This document shows positions 17,931 to 27,546 of a DNA stretch of 64,000 nucleotides, one piece after another. Numbering within the stretch: position 1 is the first letter of the stretch; each line of letters opens with the position of its first letter. A program made the position numbers and the translations under genes. Source of the stretch: Rhodobacterales bacterium 32-67-9 (GTDB lineage Bacteria; Pseudomonadota; Alphaproteobacteria; Rhodobacterales; Rhodobacteraceae); NCBI GenBank assembly GCA_002280515.1, contig NCEA01000003.1:1-64000 (forward strand), in the 5' to 3' direction. Under the pieces are notes generated by a model that had not been told where the DNA came from, did not search any database, and saw only the letters and a program-made list of their open reading frames with translations.

Positions 17931-19088
17931 ATGCCCGGGAAGATCACCTTGCTGGTCGGCACGACCAAGGGGGCATTCCTGATCGAGGGCGCGGCGGCGC
18001 CGGACGGCTGGACCGTCAGCGGGCCGCACTGCGGCGGCTGGCCGATCAACCACGCGGTCGGCGATCCCGCGACCGGCATTATCTGGGCCGGCGGCGGCGG
18101 CGAATGGCATGGCGCCGGGGTCTGGCGGTCGGCGGATGGCGGCCAGAGCTGGGCGCTGTCGAAACTGACCCGGGGCAGCATGGACGACTGGGCCGAGAGC
18201 GATCCCGACTTTGCCGCGACGATCGGCTGGAGCGCCGGAGAGGCCCCCTTCGGGCAGGAGTTCCAGCAGGTCTGGTCGCTCGGCCTGCACCACGGCACGC
18301 TTTATGCCGGGACGAAACCCGCCAACCTTCTGGCCAGCCGTGACGGCGGCGAGACCTGGGAGAAGGTCGAGGCGCTCGCCGATCACCCTTCGAAAGACAG
18401 CTGGAATCCGGGGGCGGCGGGGCTGGTTCTTCACACGATCGTCGGTGATCCCGCCGAGGCACGGAAGCTCTGGGTCGGAATCTCGGCCGCCGGGGTCTTC
18501 GCCACCGAGGACGGCGGCAAGAGCTGGGAGCGGCGCAATCGCCTCTCGAATGCCGAAGCCTGCGGCCATCACGACCATCCTGCCGCGCCGAGGGACGGCG
18601 AGACCGGGCATTGCGTGCACAACATGATGCGGGCGCCGGGGCCGGGTGAGGTGCTTTATCAGCAGAACCACCACGGCGTCTGGCGCTCCGGGGACGGCGG
18701 GCGCTCTTGGGAGGATATCACGGCGGGCCTGCCCTCGACCTTCGGTTTTCCGATCCGGGTCCATCCGCACGACCCCGACACGATCTGGACCCTGCCGCTG
18801 AACGGCGACAGCGCCGGGCGCTATCCGCCCGGGGCGGCGGCCGCGGTCTGGCGGTCGCGCGACGGCGGCCAGAGCTGGCAGGCGCTCAGGGCCGGTCTGC
18901 CGCAGCAGAACTGCTTCTTCACCGTTCTGCGCCAGGCGATGGCCGGCGATTCGCGCGATCCCGCCGGCCTCTATTTCGGCACCAACTCCGGCTCGGTCTT
19001 CGCCAGCGGGGACGAGGGCGACAGCTGGCACGAGATCGCGCGTCACCTGCCGACTGTCCTTGCCGTCGAGGTGCTGGAGCGCGGATAG
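17931..19088 (+). CDS. BNR/WD40-like beta-propeller protein (sialidase-fold, photosystem-stability-factor-like)
   Basis: 385 aa. At least five BNR/Asp-box-like repeats are visible (VWRSADGGQSWALS, SRDGGETWEKV, TEDGGKSWERR, WRSGDGGRSWEDI, WRSRDGGQSWQAL, SGDEGDSWHEI), each S/x-x-D-G-G-x-x-W, forming a propeller. No catalytic sialidase Arg triad is evident, so an enzymatic sialidase call is not supported. There is no signal peptide. Start at ATG 17931 follows AGGGGAGGGG; an in-frame GTG 57 bases earlier has a poorer context. Such proteins are often annotated as exo-alpha-sialidase or glycosyl hydrolase; the function is unknown. Confidence 0.8.
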   Translation: MPGKITLLVGTTKGAFLIEGAAAPDGWTVSGPHCGGWPINHAVGDPATGIIWAGGGGEWHGAGVWRSADGGQSWALSKLTRGSMDDWAESDPDFAATIGWSAGEAPFGQEFQQVWSLGLHHGTLYAGTKPANLLASRDGGETWEKVEALADHPSKDSWNPGAAGLVLHTIVGDPAEARKLWVGISAAGVFATEDGGKSWERRNRLSNAEACGHHDHPAAPRDGETGHCVHNMMRAPGPGEVLYQQNHHGVWRSGDGGRSWEDITAGLPSTFGFPIRVHPHDPDTIWTLPLNGDSAGRYPPGAAAAVWRSRDGGQSWQALRAGLPQQNCFFTVLRQAMAGDSRDPAGLYFGTNSGSVFASGDEGDSWHEIARHLPTVLAVEVLERG

Positions 19089-19157
19089 GCGGGCTTGCAT
19101 CCCGGCGCGCGTTGGCCAGAGTGGGCCGGCGCTGCCAGATCATTGAGGAGCCCACCT

Positions 19158-20015
19158 TTGGACCAACCGACAACCCCGCCCGCCGACGCGGACGCCCGCC
19201 GCGCGGTGCGCCCGGTGATCTGCTATCCGACCGAGACACTGCCCGAAGCCCCGATGGCGCTCTACGCGGCCGCGCGCCGGACGCTCCGCACGCTGGGGGA
19301 GGTATTGGTGCCGCCGCGCGACGCGGCGTGCTTCCGCGTGCCGGCCGGTCATTTCTTCCGAATCCACTCGGTCGAGGGGCCGCAGGTCGGCGATCTCAAC
19401 CTCTGGAACGCGGCCGATCTTTCGGAACGCTTCTATTCCGGCAAGACCCGGGCGCTGCACGGGACGCACCTGACCACCGGCGACCGGCTGTGGTCGGCCT
19501 TCCCCCACCTTCGGCCGATGGCGACGATCACTCACGACACGCTCGGCTGGTATGGGTTCGACGGGTTCGGCGGATCGGTCCACGACGTGATCGGCACGCG
19601 CTGCGATCCCTACACCCACTGCCTGCTCAGCGATGGCGGCCAGTATCACCATTGCTGCCATTCGAACCTGACCCGCGCGCTCGCCGCCGAAACCGGCCTG
19701 CCGCTCCACGAGGCCGAAGCCCATGTCCACGACGTGCTCAACGTCTTCATGTGCACCGGCTTCACCCGCGACACCGGGCAGTATTTCATGAAGGCCTCGC
19801 CCGTCCGCCCCGGCGACTACCTCGAGTTTTTCGCCGAGATCGACCTTCTCGGCGCGCTTTCGGCCTGTCCGGGCGGGGATTGCTCGTCCGAGCATTCCTC
19901 CGATACCGCGGCCTGCCACCCGCTTCTGGTCGAGGTTTTCAGCCCCGATCCGGAAATGCTTTCGGGCTGGCAACCCCCGGCGCGGAGCGGCTACGACCGC
20001 AGCCACGGTGCCTGA
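19158..20015 (+). CDS. DUF1989 / urea carboxylase-associated family protein
   Basis: About 285 aa from a TTG at 19158, which has GAGGAG eight bases upstream; another TTG at 19095 gives 306 aa. The DUF1989 domain (about residues 35-255) includes VPAGHFFRIHSVEGPQVGDLNLWNA, TRCDPYTHCLL, YHHCCHSNL, NVFMCTGF and SACPGGDCS, with many conserved Cys/His residues that look metal-binding. Family members sit beside urea carboxylase or in amino-acid catabolic clusters. Here the neighbours are a propeller protein and, convergent, an SHMT-like enzyme. The substrate is unknown. Confidence 0.82.
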   Translation: MDQPTTPPADADARRAVRPVICYPTETLPEAPMALYAAARRTLRTLGEVLVPPRDAACFRVPAGHFFRIHSVEGPQVGDLNLWNAADLSERFYSGKTRALHGTHLTTGDRLWSAFPHLRPMATITHDTLGWYGFDGFGGSVHDVIGTRCDPYTHCLLSDGGQYHHCCHSNLTRALAAETGLPLHEAEAHVHDVLNVFMCTGFTRDTGQYFMKASPVRPGDYLEFFAEIDLLGALSACPGGDCSSEHSSDTAACHPLLVEVFSPDPEMLSGWQPPARSGYDRSHGA

Positions 20016-20105
20016 GAGGGATCAGCGGCGGCGGTCGGCGCCGGTTGGCCTGGTCCCGTCGCCTCCCCCCCGTTCGCGTGAAAAGGCGCGGCTGGTGTGG
20101 GAAGG

Positions 20106-21428
20106 TCAAGCCGTGCGGACGAAGTGCAGCCCGGTGAACTGCCGACGGTAGGCCGCGACCTCGGGCGCGAGTGCCGCGGGATCGTTGGCGCGGAGCCCCG
20201 CCGCGATCAGGCGGGCCAACTCGGGCATGTCGGCCTCGGTCATGCCGCGCCGCACGATCTCCGGCGTGCCGATGCGCAGGCCGTTGAGGTCGCCCGCCAC
20301 CTCGGCGATCGGCAGGCCGATGCCGCAGGCGAGGAAACCCGCGTGCCGAAGCGTCTTCGACGCGGCCTGCCCGCCGCCGAACGCCGCCGCCTCGACCGCG
20401 AACTGGTGCGAGGCGGTGTGACCGCGCGCCTTGCCGAAGACCGGCAACCCCTCTGCCGCCAGCGCCCCGGCCAGTGCCCGTGCGACCGCGACCATCTTCG
20501 CCGCGTAATCACGGCCGAAATCGCGCCAGTCGAGCAGGGTCAGCGCCAGCGCCGCGACCCGGCCCGCATCGAAATTCGCGGTCATGCCGGGGAAGGCTAT
20601 GTGGTCGAGCCGTTCGGCAATCGCCGCGTCGTTGGTCACGATCAGCCCGCCGGCCGGACCGCCAAGGCTCTTGTAGGTCGACATCGTCATCAGATGCGCG
20701 CCCTCGGCCAAGGGATTGGCCCATTGCCGTCCGGCGATGATCCCGCACTGATGCGCCGCGTCGAAGAGCACCTTCGCGCCCACCTCGTCGGCGACTGCCC
20801 GCACCTCGCGCACCGGATGGGGGAAAAGGTTGAGGCTGCCGCCGACGGTGATCAGCTTCGGCCGGACCTTCAGCGCCAGCGCGCGCAGCCCGTCGAGGTC
20901 GATGGTATACCCGTCGGCATCGACCGGGGCGGGGTGGCTGACAAGCCCGTAAAGCCCGGCGCAGCCCGCCTTGTGATGGGTGACATGGCCGCCGACCGAT
21001 CCCGGCGGGGCGATGATCGCGTCGCCCGGTTCAGTCAGCGCCATGAAGCCGTAGAGGTTGGACATCGCGCCGGAAAACACGCGGATCTCGGCATGGCTCG
21101 CGTCGAAGACCTCGGCCGCAAGCTCGGCGCAGATCACCTCGATCTCCTCGATCGCCTCCAGCCCCATTTCGTACTTGTCGCCCGGATAGCCGAGCGAGGG
21201 GCGCGAGCCGAGCCCGCGCGACAGCGCCGCCTCTGCCGCCGGGTTCATCACATTGGTCGCCGGGTTGAGGTTGAAGCAGTCGTGGTCGTGGATCGCGGCA
21301 TTGCGGGCGATCAGCGCCTCGATCCTTGCGGCGACGGCATCCGAAGGCGCGTCGGTCGCGGCGGCCTGACGCTGGATCAGCGCCTCGCAGGTGGCGGGAA
21401 CCCAGGGACGGCGGGCAAGATGCGGCAT
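20106..21428 (-). CDS. Serine hydroxymethyltransferase-like PLP enzyme
   Basis: 440 aa, fold type I PLP enzyme of the SHMT family. Visible motifs are NLNPATNVMNPAAE, SLGYPGDKYEMGLEAIEEIE (the Y-G-x-x-Y segment), VFDAAHQCGIIAGRQWANPL (PLP Asp/His) and MSTYKSLGGPAGG, where K is the Schiff-base lysine in place of the canonical T-T-T-H-K-T-L. The divergence from housekeeping GlyA suggests a specialised beta-hydroxy or alpha-methyl amino-acid aldolase/hydroxymethyltransferase; that is inference. It is divergent from a LysR gene with a clear operator between them. Confidence 0.8.
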   Translation of the reverse strand: MPHLARRPWVPATCEALIQRQAAATDAPSDAVAARIEALIARNAAIHDHDCFNLNPATNVMNPAAEAALSRGLGSRPSLGYPGDKYEMGLEAIEEIEVICAELAAEVFDASHAEIRVFSGAMSNLYGFMALTEPGDAIIAPPGSVGGHVTHHKAGCAGLYGLVSHPAPVDADGYTIDLDGLRALALKVRPKLITVGGSLNLFPHPVREVRAVADEVGAKVLFDAAHQCGIIAGRQWANPLAEGAHLMTMSTYKSLGGPAGGLIVTNDAAIAERLDHIAFPGMTANFDAGRVAALALTLLDWRDFGRDYAAKMVAVARALAGALAAEGLPVFGKARGHTASHQFAVEAAAFGGGQAASKTLRHAGFLACGIGLPIAEVAGDLNGLRIGTPEIVRRGMTEADMPELARLIAAGLRANDPAALAPEVAAYRRQFTGLHFVRTA

Positions 21429-21475
21429 GGTCGGTCTCCTCTGTTCGGGCCAGTCGAGCAGAAGGGGCTTGCCGG

Positions 21476-21492
21476 CGCAAATCAGATTTGCG
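21476..21492. promoter_or_regulatory. LysR-type operator candidate
   Basis: Perfect inverted repeat CGCAAAT-CAG-ATTTGCG in the divergent region between the SHMT-like gene (starts 21428, minus) and the LysR gene (starts 21524, plus). Dyads of this size with T-N11-A geometry are the usual recognition boxes of LysR regulators. Binding is inferred from position. Confidence 0.6.
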
Positions 21493-21523
21493 AAAACTTA
21501 GGCGTAGAAAAACTGAGGCATCT

Positions 21524-22417
21524 ATGCCCGTCGCACCGCCCCGGCCCAAAAGCCTGCCGCTCAACGCGCTCCGTGCCTTCGAGGCGGCGGCACGGCTTGG
21601 CGGGTTCGCCGCCGCCGCGACCGAGCTTGGCGTGACGCCGGGTGCGGTCACCGCCCATGTCAAGGCGCTGGAAGACACGTTGGGGGCCGCGCTTTTCGAG
21701 CGCGATGCGCGGGGGGTGCGGCTGACCGCGCTTGGCCGTCGCGCCCTGCCGGAGTTCACCGAGGCCTTCGACCGTCTCGGCCTTGCCGTCCAGGGTCTCA
21801 GAACCGAGGCGGCGCCCGGCACGGTTCATATCGCGACCCTGCCCGCCATCGCCCAACTCTGGCTCTCGCCCCGGTTGCCGGGTCTGCGGGCAGCCGCGCC
21901 CGAGATCACCATCTCGATCACCGCGATGGAGGCGCCGCCCGATCTAAAGCGCGCGCCCTTCGACCTCAATCTCTTCTTTCGCAAGCCGGGCGAGGGCAGG
22001 GTGCTTGCCCCGGACGACATCTTTCCGGTCTGCGCGCCGGCCCTCGCCGCGCGCCTGGCTGCACCGGCGGACCTCGCCGCGGTGCCGTGCCTGACCGACA
22101 GCGCCTGGGCCGAGGACTGGCAGCGCTGGGCCGCCGCGGCCCTGCCGGGGCAGGGCTTCACCCCCGCCGGCCCGGTCTTTTCACTTTACGCGCTGGCGGT
22201 CGAGGAGGCGGTGAATGGTGCCGGCGTCCTCATCGGCCATTCCGCGCTGGTCGAGGCCCATCTCGCCAGCGGAACGCTGGTTGCGCCGTTCGCGGAGCGG
22301 GTGGCGACGGGGCGGATGCTCACGCTCTGGTCGGCCCGGTCGCTGCGACCGGCAAGCCCGGTCGCGCGGGTCGCCGACTGGCTGGCGGCAAGCCGGGCGA
22401 AACCGGCACCGGCGTGA
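21524..22417 (+). CDS. LysR family transcriptional regulator (GcvA-like)
   Basis: 297 aa from ATG 21524 (MPVAPPRPKSLPLNALRAFEAAARLGG). The N-terminal winged HTH (residues about 10-70) reads FAAAATELGVTPGAVTAHVKALEDTLGAALFERDARGVRLTALG, typical of the GcvA/AmpR branch. Residues about 95-295 are the substrate-binding domain. It is divergent from an SHMT-like gene with a 17-bp dyad between, so it probably controls that gene and itself. It ends 11 bp before the convergent metG stop. Confidence 0.9.
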   Translation: MPVAPPRPKSLPLNALRAFEAAARLGGFAAAATELGVTPGAVTAHVKALEDTLGAALFERDARGVRLTALGRRALPEFTEAFDRLGLAVQGLRTEAAPGTVHIATLPAIAQLWLSPRLPGLRAAAPEITISITAMEAPPDLKRAPFDLNLFFRKPGEGRVLAPDDIFPVCAPALAARLAAPADLAAVPCLTDSAWAEDWQRWAAAALPGQGFTPAGPVFSLYALAVEEAVNGAGVLIGHSALVEAHLASGTLVAPFAERVATGRMLTLWSARSLRPASPVARVADWLAASRAKPAPA

Positions 22418-22427
22418 CGGGGCCGGG

Positions 22428-24146
22428 CTAGGTCCGCACCCCGGAGAACCGTTTCGCCCATTCCTCGCGCTCTTCGTCCGAGATCTTGGCGAAGAGAACC
22501 TCCGGCGTCTCGAAGCCGTGACCGGGTTCCAGCACGCTCAATGCGGTGGCCACCGGGCCGGGCCAGGACTTTTCCCCGGTCTGCAACGCGGCGAGCATCT
22601 TGGCGCTGGCGTCGGGGATGAACGGCTCCGACAGGACCGCGTAAAGACGGATGAGGTTGAGCCCGAGGCGGACCATGGCGGCCGCCGCCTCCGGGTCGGT
22701 TTTGTGGACCGTCCAGGGGGCTGCGGATTGCAGGTATTCGTTGCCGGCCGCCCAGATGCCGCGCAACTCGGTCGCGGCCTTGCGGATTTCCATCGCCTCC
22801 ATATGCCCTTCATAGGCGCGGACGCGGGATTCGAGATCTGCGACCAGCGCCAGGGCGCGATCGTCCAGAACGCCGCCGGCGGGAATCGCCTCGCCGTATT
22901 TCGACCGGCAGAACTTGGTGATGCGGCTGACGAAATTGCCGAGCACGTCGGCAAGGTCCTTGTTGACCGAGACCTGGAAATTCTCCCAGGTGAATTCGGA
23001 ATCCGAGCTTTCCGGGGCGTGGGAAAGCAGCCACCAGCGCCAGTAATCGGCCGGAAGGATCGAGAGCGCCTGATCCATGAAGACGCCGCGGCCCTGCGAG
23101 GTCGAGAACTGGCCGCCGTCGTAGTTCAGGTAGTTGAACGACTTGATGTAGTCGACAAGCTTCCACGGCTCGCGGCTTCCCATGATCGTCGCGGGGAAGG
23201 AGAGGGTGTGGAATGGCACGTTGTCCTTGCCCATGAATTGCACATAGCGGACATCTTCAGCGCCCTTGTCGGTGCGCCACCAGCGTTCCCATGCAGTTTC
23301 CTGCTCTTTCCGCGCATCGGCCCATTCCGCCGTCGCGGCGATGTATTCGATCGGCGCGTCGAACCAGACGTAGAAGACCTTGCCGTCCATCCCGGTCCAC
23401 GGCGCACCGTCGAACTGCACCGGAACGCCCCAGGCGAGGTCGCGGGTGATGCCGCGATCCTGCAACCCCTCGCCGTCGTTCAGCCATTTCTTCGCGATCG
23501 AGGTGGTCAGCACCGGCCAGTCGGTCTTGCTGTCGATCCAGGCCGAGATTTCTCCCTTGAGAGCCTTCTGCCTGAGGTAGAGGTGCTTGGTCTCGCGCAC
23601 CTCCAGATCGGTCGAACCGGAGATGGCAGAGCGCGGGTTGATGAGGTCGGTCGGATCAAGCTGCTTGGTGCAGTTCTCGCACTGGTCGCCGCGCGCCTTG
23701 TCGTATCCGCAGTTGGGGCAGGTGCCCTCGATATAGCGGTCGGGCAGGAAGCGGTCGTCGGCGACCGAGAAGACCTGGGTTTCGGACACTTCCTCGATGA
23801 AGCCATTCTCGGCCAGCCTTTTGGCGAAATGCTGGGTCAGGGCCCGGTTGCGGGCGGAGGAGGAGCGGCCGAAATGATCGAAACTCAGGCGGAAACCCTT
23901 GGCCAGGTCGCTCTGCACCTGCCACATCTCGGCGCAGTAGTCGGCGACCGGCCTGCCGGCCTTGGCGGCGGCAAGTTCGGCCGGGGTGCCGTGTTCGTCG
24001 GTGGCGCAGATGAACATCACCTCGTGGCCGCGCCCGCGCATGTAGCGTGCGTACAGGTCGGCCGGAAGCTGCGATCCGACCAGATTTCCGAGGTGCTTGA
24101 TACCGTTGATGTAGGGGATCGCCGAGGTAATCAGAATCCGGGACAT
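22428..24146 (-). CDS. metG: Methionine--tRNA ligase
   Basis: 572 aa class I aminoacyl-tRNA synthetase. The HIGH-type motif lies in [25 protein letters not shown], a four-Cys zinc site in [17 protein letters not shown], the substrate pocket near [14 protein letters not shown], and the KMSKS-equivalent is FSTSQGRG preceded by Gln instead of the usual Lys. The anticodon-binding helical domain follows from about residue 390. There is no C-terminal dimerisation domain, as in many alphaproteobacterial enzymes. Charges tRNA-Met in the cytoplasm. Confidence 0.96.
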   Translation of the reverse strand: MSRILITSAIPYINGIKHLGNLVGSQLPADLYARYMRGRGHEVMFICATDEHGTPAELAAAKAGRPVADYCAEMWQVQSDLAKGFRLSFDHFGRSSSARNRALTQHFAKRLAENGFIEEVSETQVFSVADDRFLPDRYIEGTCPNCGYDKARGDQCENCTKQLDPTDLINPRSAISGSTDLEVRETKHLYLRQKALKGEISAWIDSKTDWPVLTTSIAKKWLNDGEGLQDRGITRDLAWGVPVQFDGAPWTGMDGKVFYVWFDAPIEYIAATAEWADARKEQETAWERWWRTDKGAEDVRYVQFMGKDNVPFHTLSFPATIMGSREPWKLVDYIKSFNYLNYDGGQFSTSQGRGVFMDQALSILPADYWRWWLLSHAPESSDSEFTWENFQVSVNKDLADVLGNFVSRITKFCRSKYGEAIPAGGVLDDRALALVADLESRVRAYEGHMEAMEIRKAATELRGIWAAGNEYLQSAAPWTVHKTDPEAAAAMVRLGLNLIRLYAVLSEPFIPDASAKMLAALQTGEKSWPGPVATALSVLEPGHGFETPEVLFAKISDEEREEWAKRFSGVRT

Positions 24147-24217
24147 ATGCGCGCCTTTTCGTACCTTTGGCGCCGATTTAGCGGCTTTGACGGGGAAGGG
24201 CCAGAGGCTTGGCGGCC

Positions 24218-25474
24218 TCAGCGGTCGTCGCGCGTCCGGCCAAAGAGCCGGCCCGCGAGGAACGAGGTGCGCGGCGTGTAGACATAGCGGGTGCGGGCCG
24301 AGGGCGCCGGGCGCATCCGCATCCTCAGAAGGCCGAAGACGATGAGCAGGAAATGCGCCAGCGCGATGAAGACGAACATCGCCGAGGCGCCGTAGGCGTC
24401 GATGAGGGTCGAGGCGATGAGCGGCGAGGCGATGGCGCCGATCGCATAGAGGAACATCAACGCCGCCGACAGCTCCACCCGCTCGGCGCTGTCGGCGAAA
24501 TCGTGGGCATGGGCGGTCGAGATCGAATAGACCGGAAGGGTGGCGGCGCCGAAGAGGGCCGCGGCGAGGAAGACCGGCGCGGTGCCAAGGCCGGAGAGGC
24601 TGACGGTGAGCGCGCAGGCGACCATACCGGCGACCGAGATGGCGATGAGGACGCTGCGGCGGTCATACTTGTCGGCCAGCCAGCCGACCGGGAACTGCAC
24701 CACCGCGCCGCCGAGAACGTAGGCCGCGAGGAAAAGCGCGATCATGTCGGCCGAGAGCCCGACCTCGATCCCGTAGATCGGCCCGACCATGCGGAAGGCC
24801 GCCGAGGTGATGCCCGAGACGACAACCCCCATCGAGGCGAGCGGCGAGCGCGCCCAGGCGAGGCCGGGGCGGAGCCGGGGGGCGGGCGGCATGTCGGGCT
24901 GCTCGGCCTTGCTGACGGTGACCGGCAGGAGCGCGGCGCAGCAGAGGATGGCAAGAAGGTTGTAGGAAAAGTAGGCGGCCGGGCTCAGGATGCCGATGAC
25001 AAGCTGTGCACCGAGCGAGCCCATGGTGTCGACGATCCGGTAGATCCCCATCGCGCGACCGCGCGTCTCGTTCGTGACCTTGGCCTGAAGCCAGGCCTCG
25101 ATTATCGTGTAGCAGCCGGCGACGCAAAGCCCCGAGAGGATCCGGAGAAGCGCCCAGGCATAGGGATCGACGATCATCATGTGGGCGATGAGGCCGATCG
25201 TGCCGGCGGCGGTGAAGGCCGCGAAGGCGCGGGAATGGCCGACCGCGCCCATCAGCCGCGGCGCCCACCAGCAACCGATGAAGAAGCCGAGGAAATGCGC
25301 CGAGCCGAGTGTGCCGATCTCGGCCTTGGAAAAGTCGAGAGCCACGCCCGAAAGCGCGTCGAGCGGCGCCACGCCGCCGGTGCCGAGTTGCAGGAAGATG
25401 ACCGAGAGGAAAAGGGCGGCGAAGGAAATCAGGAGGCGCATGGTCTGTCGGGCTTCTTGGATCGCGGCAACCAT
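24218..25474 (-). CDS. MFS transporter (YcaD-like)
   Basis: 418 aa with about twelve helices in two halves. [13 protein letters not shown] between helices of the second half is the MFS A-motif (G-x-L-a-D-r-x-g-r-r-x). [39 protein letters not shown] is the pattern seen in YcaD/YfkF-like MFS permeases. The substrate is unknown. Two starts are possible: ATG 25474 with GAGG close by, or ATG 25441 ([11 protein letters not shown]), which places the first helix at the N-terminus but has a weak ribosome site. Confidence 0.85.
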   Translation of the reverse strand: MVAAIQEARQTMRLLISFAALFLSVIFLQLGTGGVAPLDALSGVALDFSKAEIGTLGSAHFLGFFIGCWWAPRLMGAVGHSRAFAAFTAAGTIGLIAHMMIVDPYAWALLRILSGLCVAGCYTIIEAWLQAKVTNETRGRAMGIYRIVDTMGSLGAQLVIGILSPAAYFSYNLLAILCCAALLPVTVSKAEQPDMPPAPRLRPGLAWARSPLASMGVVVSGITSAAFRMVGPIYGIEVGLSADMIALFLAAYVLGGAVVQFPVGWLADKYDRRSVLIAISVAGMVACALTVSLSGLGTAPVFLAAALFGAATLPVYSISTAHAHDFADSAERVELSAALMFLYAIGAIASPLIASTLIDAYGASAMFVFIALAHFLLIVFGLLRMRMRPAPSARTRYVYTPRTSFLAGRLFGRTRDDR

Positions 25475-25544
25475 GTCGCCTCGGGCCGGGAATGCCCAGA
25501 GGGATTCGCCGGACCGGGACGGATTTCCGGCCTGCCGCCCCGGA

Positions 25545-26333
25545 TCAGGTCTTGACCAGCGTGTCGATGAAGCGGGCGAACAGCTCGCCTTGCGAACTGA
25601 TGCCGAGCTTGGCGTAGATGTTGCGCCGGTGGATCCGCACGGTCCCCGAGGAGATGCCGAGGACCTGGCGGATCGCCTCGGCCGAATACCCCTTGAGCGT
25701 ATATTCCACCACCTCGCGCTCGCGCGGGGTCAGTTGCCCGTCGCCGAAGTGCTGGAATGAGCGCGCGATCTGTCCGTCGGCCGCGTCCGCGTCGGTTCCG
25801 GCCCCTGTCTTGAACCGATCCGCGACATCCGCCCAGTGGCGCGCGCAAGCGGCCTCCACGATCGGCCAGGCGCTTCGGATCGCCGCGAACTCCTTGGTGG
25901 AAAAGACCTTTTGTGCGCGCATCAGCGAAACCACCACGACCGCGCCGCGCCCGGTGTCGATGAAGAACCCGATCTCTTCGGCAAGGCCGGTCTGGATGTA
26001 ATAGCTGCGGAAATATTCGCCCTGGTAGAACCGGTCGGGCGCAAGGTCGCGCAACCGGTAAAGCCCCGGCGCCACCGGTCTCGTCGCCGCAAGGTAGAAC
26101 GGGTCGAGCATGTAGGGGCCGGCCTGGTAGTCGGTGACGAAGACCGCCCGCTTCTTGCGCGGGAAGTCGTCGAAAAGGTCAAGCGGCCGCGCCGTGCCTC
26201 GATAGCTGAACATGACCGTGAAATCGTAGGGCGCGACCGTGCGCAGAAAGTCCGAAAGCCGGCGGGGAAACTCGGCCGAGCCTTCGGCGGCGATCATCCG
26301 GCCGATCTGTTCGAACTGACGTTCTATGCTCAT
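25545..26333 (-). CDS. LuxR-family transcriptional regulator
   Basis: 262 aa from ATG 26333 (MSIERQFEQIGRMI). Residues about 190-255 form the LuxR HTH (LTPREREVVEYTLKGYSAEAIRQVLGISSGTVRIHRRNIYAKLGISSQGELFARF). The N-terminal 160 residues look like a GAF/sensor-type fold but lack a recognisable acyl-homoserine-lactone-binding motif. No luxI is present. A longer frame from 26408 would remove most of the intergenic space to the divergent ABC operon. Probably regulates that polyamine-type operon; the ligand is unknown. Confidence 0.85.
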   Translation of the reverse strand: MSIERQFEQIGRMIAAEGSAEFPRRLSDFLRTVAPYDFTVMFSYRGTARPLDLFDDFPRKKRAVFVTDYQAGPYMLDPFYLAATRPVAPGLYRLRDLAPDRFYQGEYFRSYYIQTGLAEEIGFFIDTGRGAVVVVSLMRAQKVFSTKEFAAIRSAWPIVEAACARHWADVADRFKTGAGTDADAADGQIARSFQHFGDGQLTPREREVVEYTLKGYSAEAIRQVLGISSGTVRIHRRNIYAKLGISSQGELFARFIDTLVKT

Positions 26334-26437
26334 CTGGCTGTCTTTTTCGAAATCTATGCGCTTTGTGGTATATACAGGGGTTTGGCCTTTTTCTACGATT
26401 TCTGTCATTCCGAGGCATATGGGCGGGTGCTGATAGT

Positions 26438-27532
26438 TTGACCGGAGATACCGAATCCTCCATCGCGGAACTGCGCGGCGCCACCAAGCGCTTCGGCGAC
26501 GTCGTCGCGGCGCGGAACCTCAACCTCTCGATCAGGCGCGGCGAATTCCTGTCCTTCCTCGGCCCCTCCGGTTGCGGCAAGACCACGGCGCTGAGGATGC
26601 TCGCAGGGTTCGAGGCGCCGACGGACGGCGACATCTACCTCGATGGCCAGCGGGTGAATGACGTGCCGGCGCATCAGCGCCCGGTGAACATGGTGTTTCA
26701 GCACTACGCGCTCTTTCCGCACCTGACGGTGGCCGAGAACATCTCCTACGGGCTCAGGCAGCGTCGCCCGAAACCGCCGGCGGCGGAGGTCGCGGCCGCG
26801 GTCGCCCGCGCGCTGGAGACGGTGCGGCTTCCCGATTTCGGGCCGCGCCGCATCTGGGAAATGTCGGGCGGCCAGCAGCAGCGCGTGGCGCTCGCGCGCG
26901 CGATCATCAACGAGCCGAAGCTGCTGCTCCTCGACGAGCCGATGGCCGCGCTCGACAAGAAGCTGCGCCACGACATGCAGATCGAGTTGCAGACGCTGCA
27001 ACGTCAGCTTGGCATCACCTTCGTCCTTGTCACCCACGATCAGGAAGAGGCGCTGTCGATGTCGGACCGCATCTGCATCATGCGCGACGGCGAGATTGTG
27101 CAGACCGGCAGCCCGCGCGACCTCTACGACCGGCCGAAGAACCGCTATGTCGCAGATTTCGTGGGGAAATCGAATTTCTTCGCGGGTCGCGTCGAAAGCC
27201 TGGAGGGCGAAACCGCGAAGCTGACCGGGCCGGGCGGCCTGTCCTTCATCGGGTATGCGGGCGACGGCGTCGGCGCCGGCCAGCCCGGTCTCGCGAGCCT
27301 CAGGCCCGAGCAGATCAGCCTGACGCGCGGCACGGACGGGGTGCCCGTCTCCGTCGTGAATCGCATCTTTCTGGGCGAACACACCGAATACCTGGTCCGG
27401 AACCCCGATCTGGGCCAGTTCCTCATCCTCGCGTCGCGGCAGGCGGAAGCGGGGGAGGGCAATCTGGAACCGGGGGAAACGGGAAGCGTGCGCTGGCGCG
27501 ACGGCGCAGCGCTGATCCTGAAAAACGACTGA
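26438..27532 (+). CDS. Polyamine-type ABC transporter ATP-binding protein (PotA-like)
   Basis: About 364 aa from TTG 26438; an upstream TTG at 26363 would give 389 aa, and neither has a convincing Shine-Dalgarno, so the start is uncertain. The ABC domain has Walker A GPSGCGKTT, Q-loop MVFQHYALFPHLTV, signature MSGGQQQRVALARAI, Walker B LLLLDEPMAALD and H-loop LVTHDQEEAL. A TOBE domain occupies about residues 270-360. It heads an operon with a binding protein and two permeases of the spermidine/putrescine class. The substrate could be a polyamine or a related cationic compound. Confidence 0.9.
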   Translation: MTGDTESSIAELRGATKRFGDVVAARNLNLSIRRGEFLSFLGPSGCGKTTALRMLAGFEAPTDGDIYLDGQRVNDVPAHQRPVNMVFQHYALFPHLTVAENISYGLRQRRPKPPAAEVAAAVARALETVRLPDFGPRRIWEMSGGQQQRVALARAIINEPKLLLLDEPMAALDKKLRHDMQIELQTLQRQLGITFVLVTHDQEEALSMSDRICIMRDGEIVQTGSPRDLYDRPKNRYVADFVGKSNFFAGRVESLEGETAKLTGPGGLSFIGYAGDGVGAGQPGLASLRPEQISLTRGTDGVPVSVVNRIFLGEHTEYLVRNPDLGQFLILASRQAEAGEGNLEPGETGSVRWRDGAALILKND

Positions 27533-27546
27533 CAGCAACTGGGAGA

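Noticed and set aside
17931..19088. Catalytic exo-sialidase
   Set aside because: Asp-box repeats are present, but no arginine triad or secretion signal supports sialidase activity.
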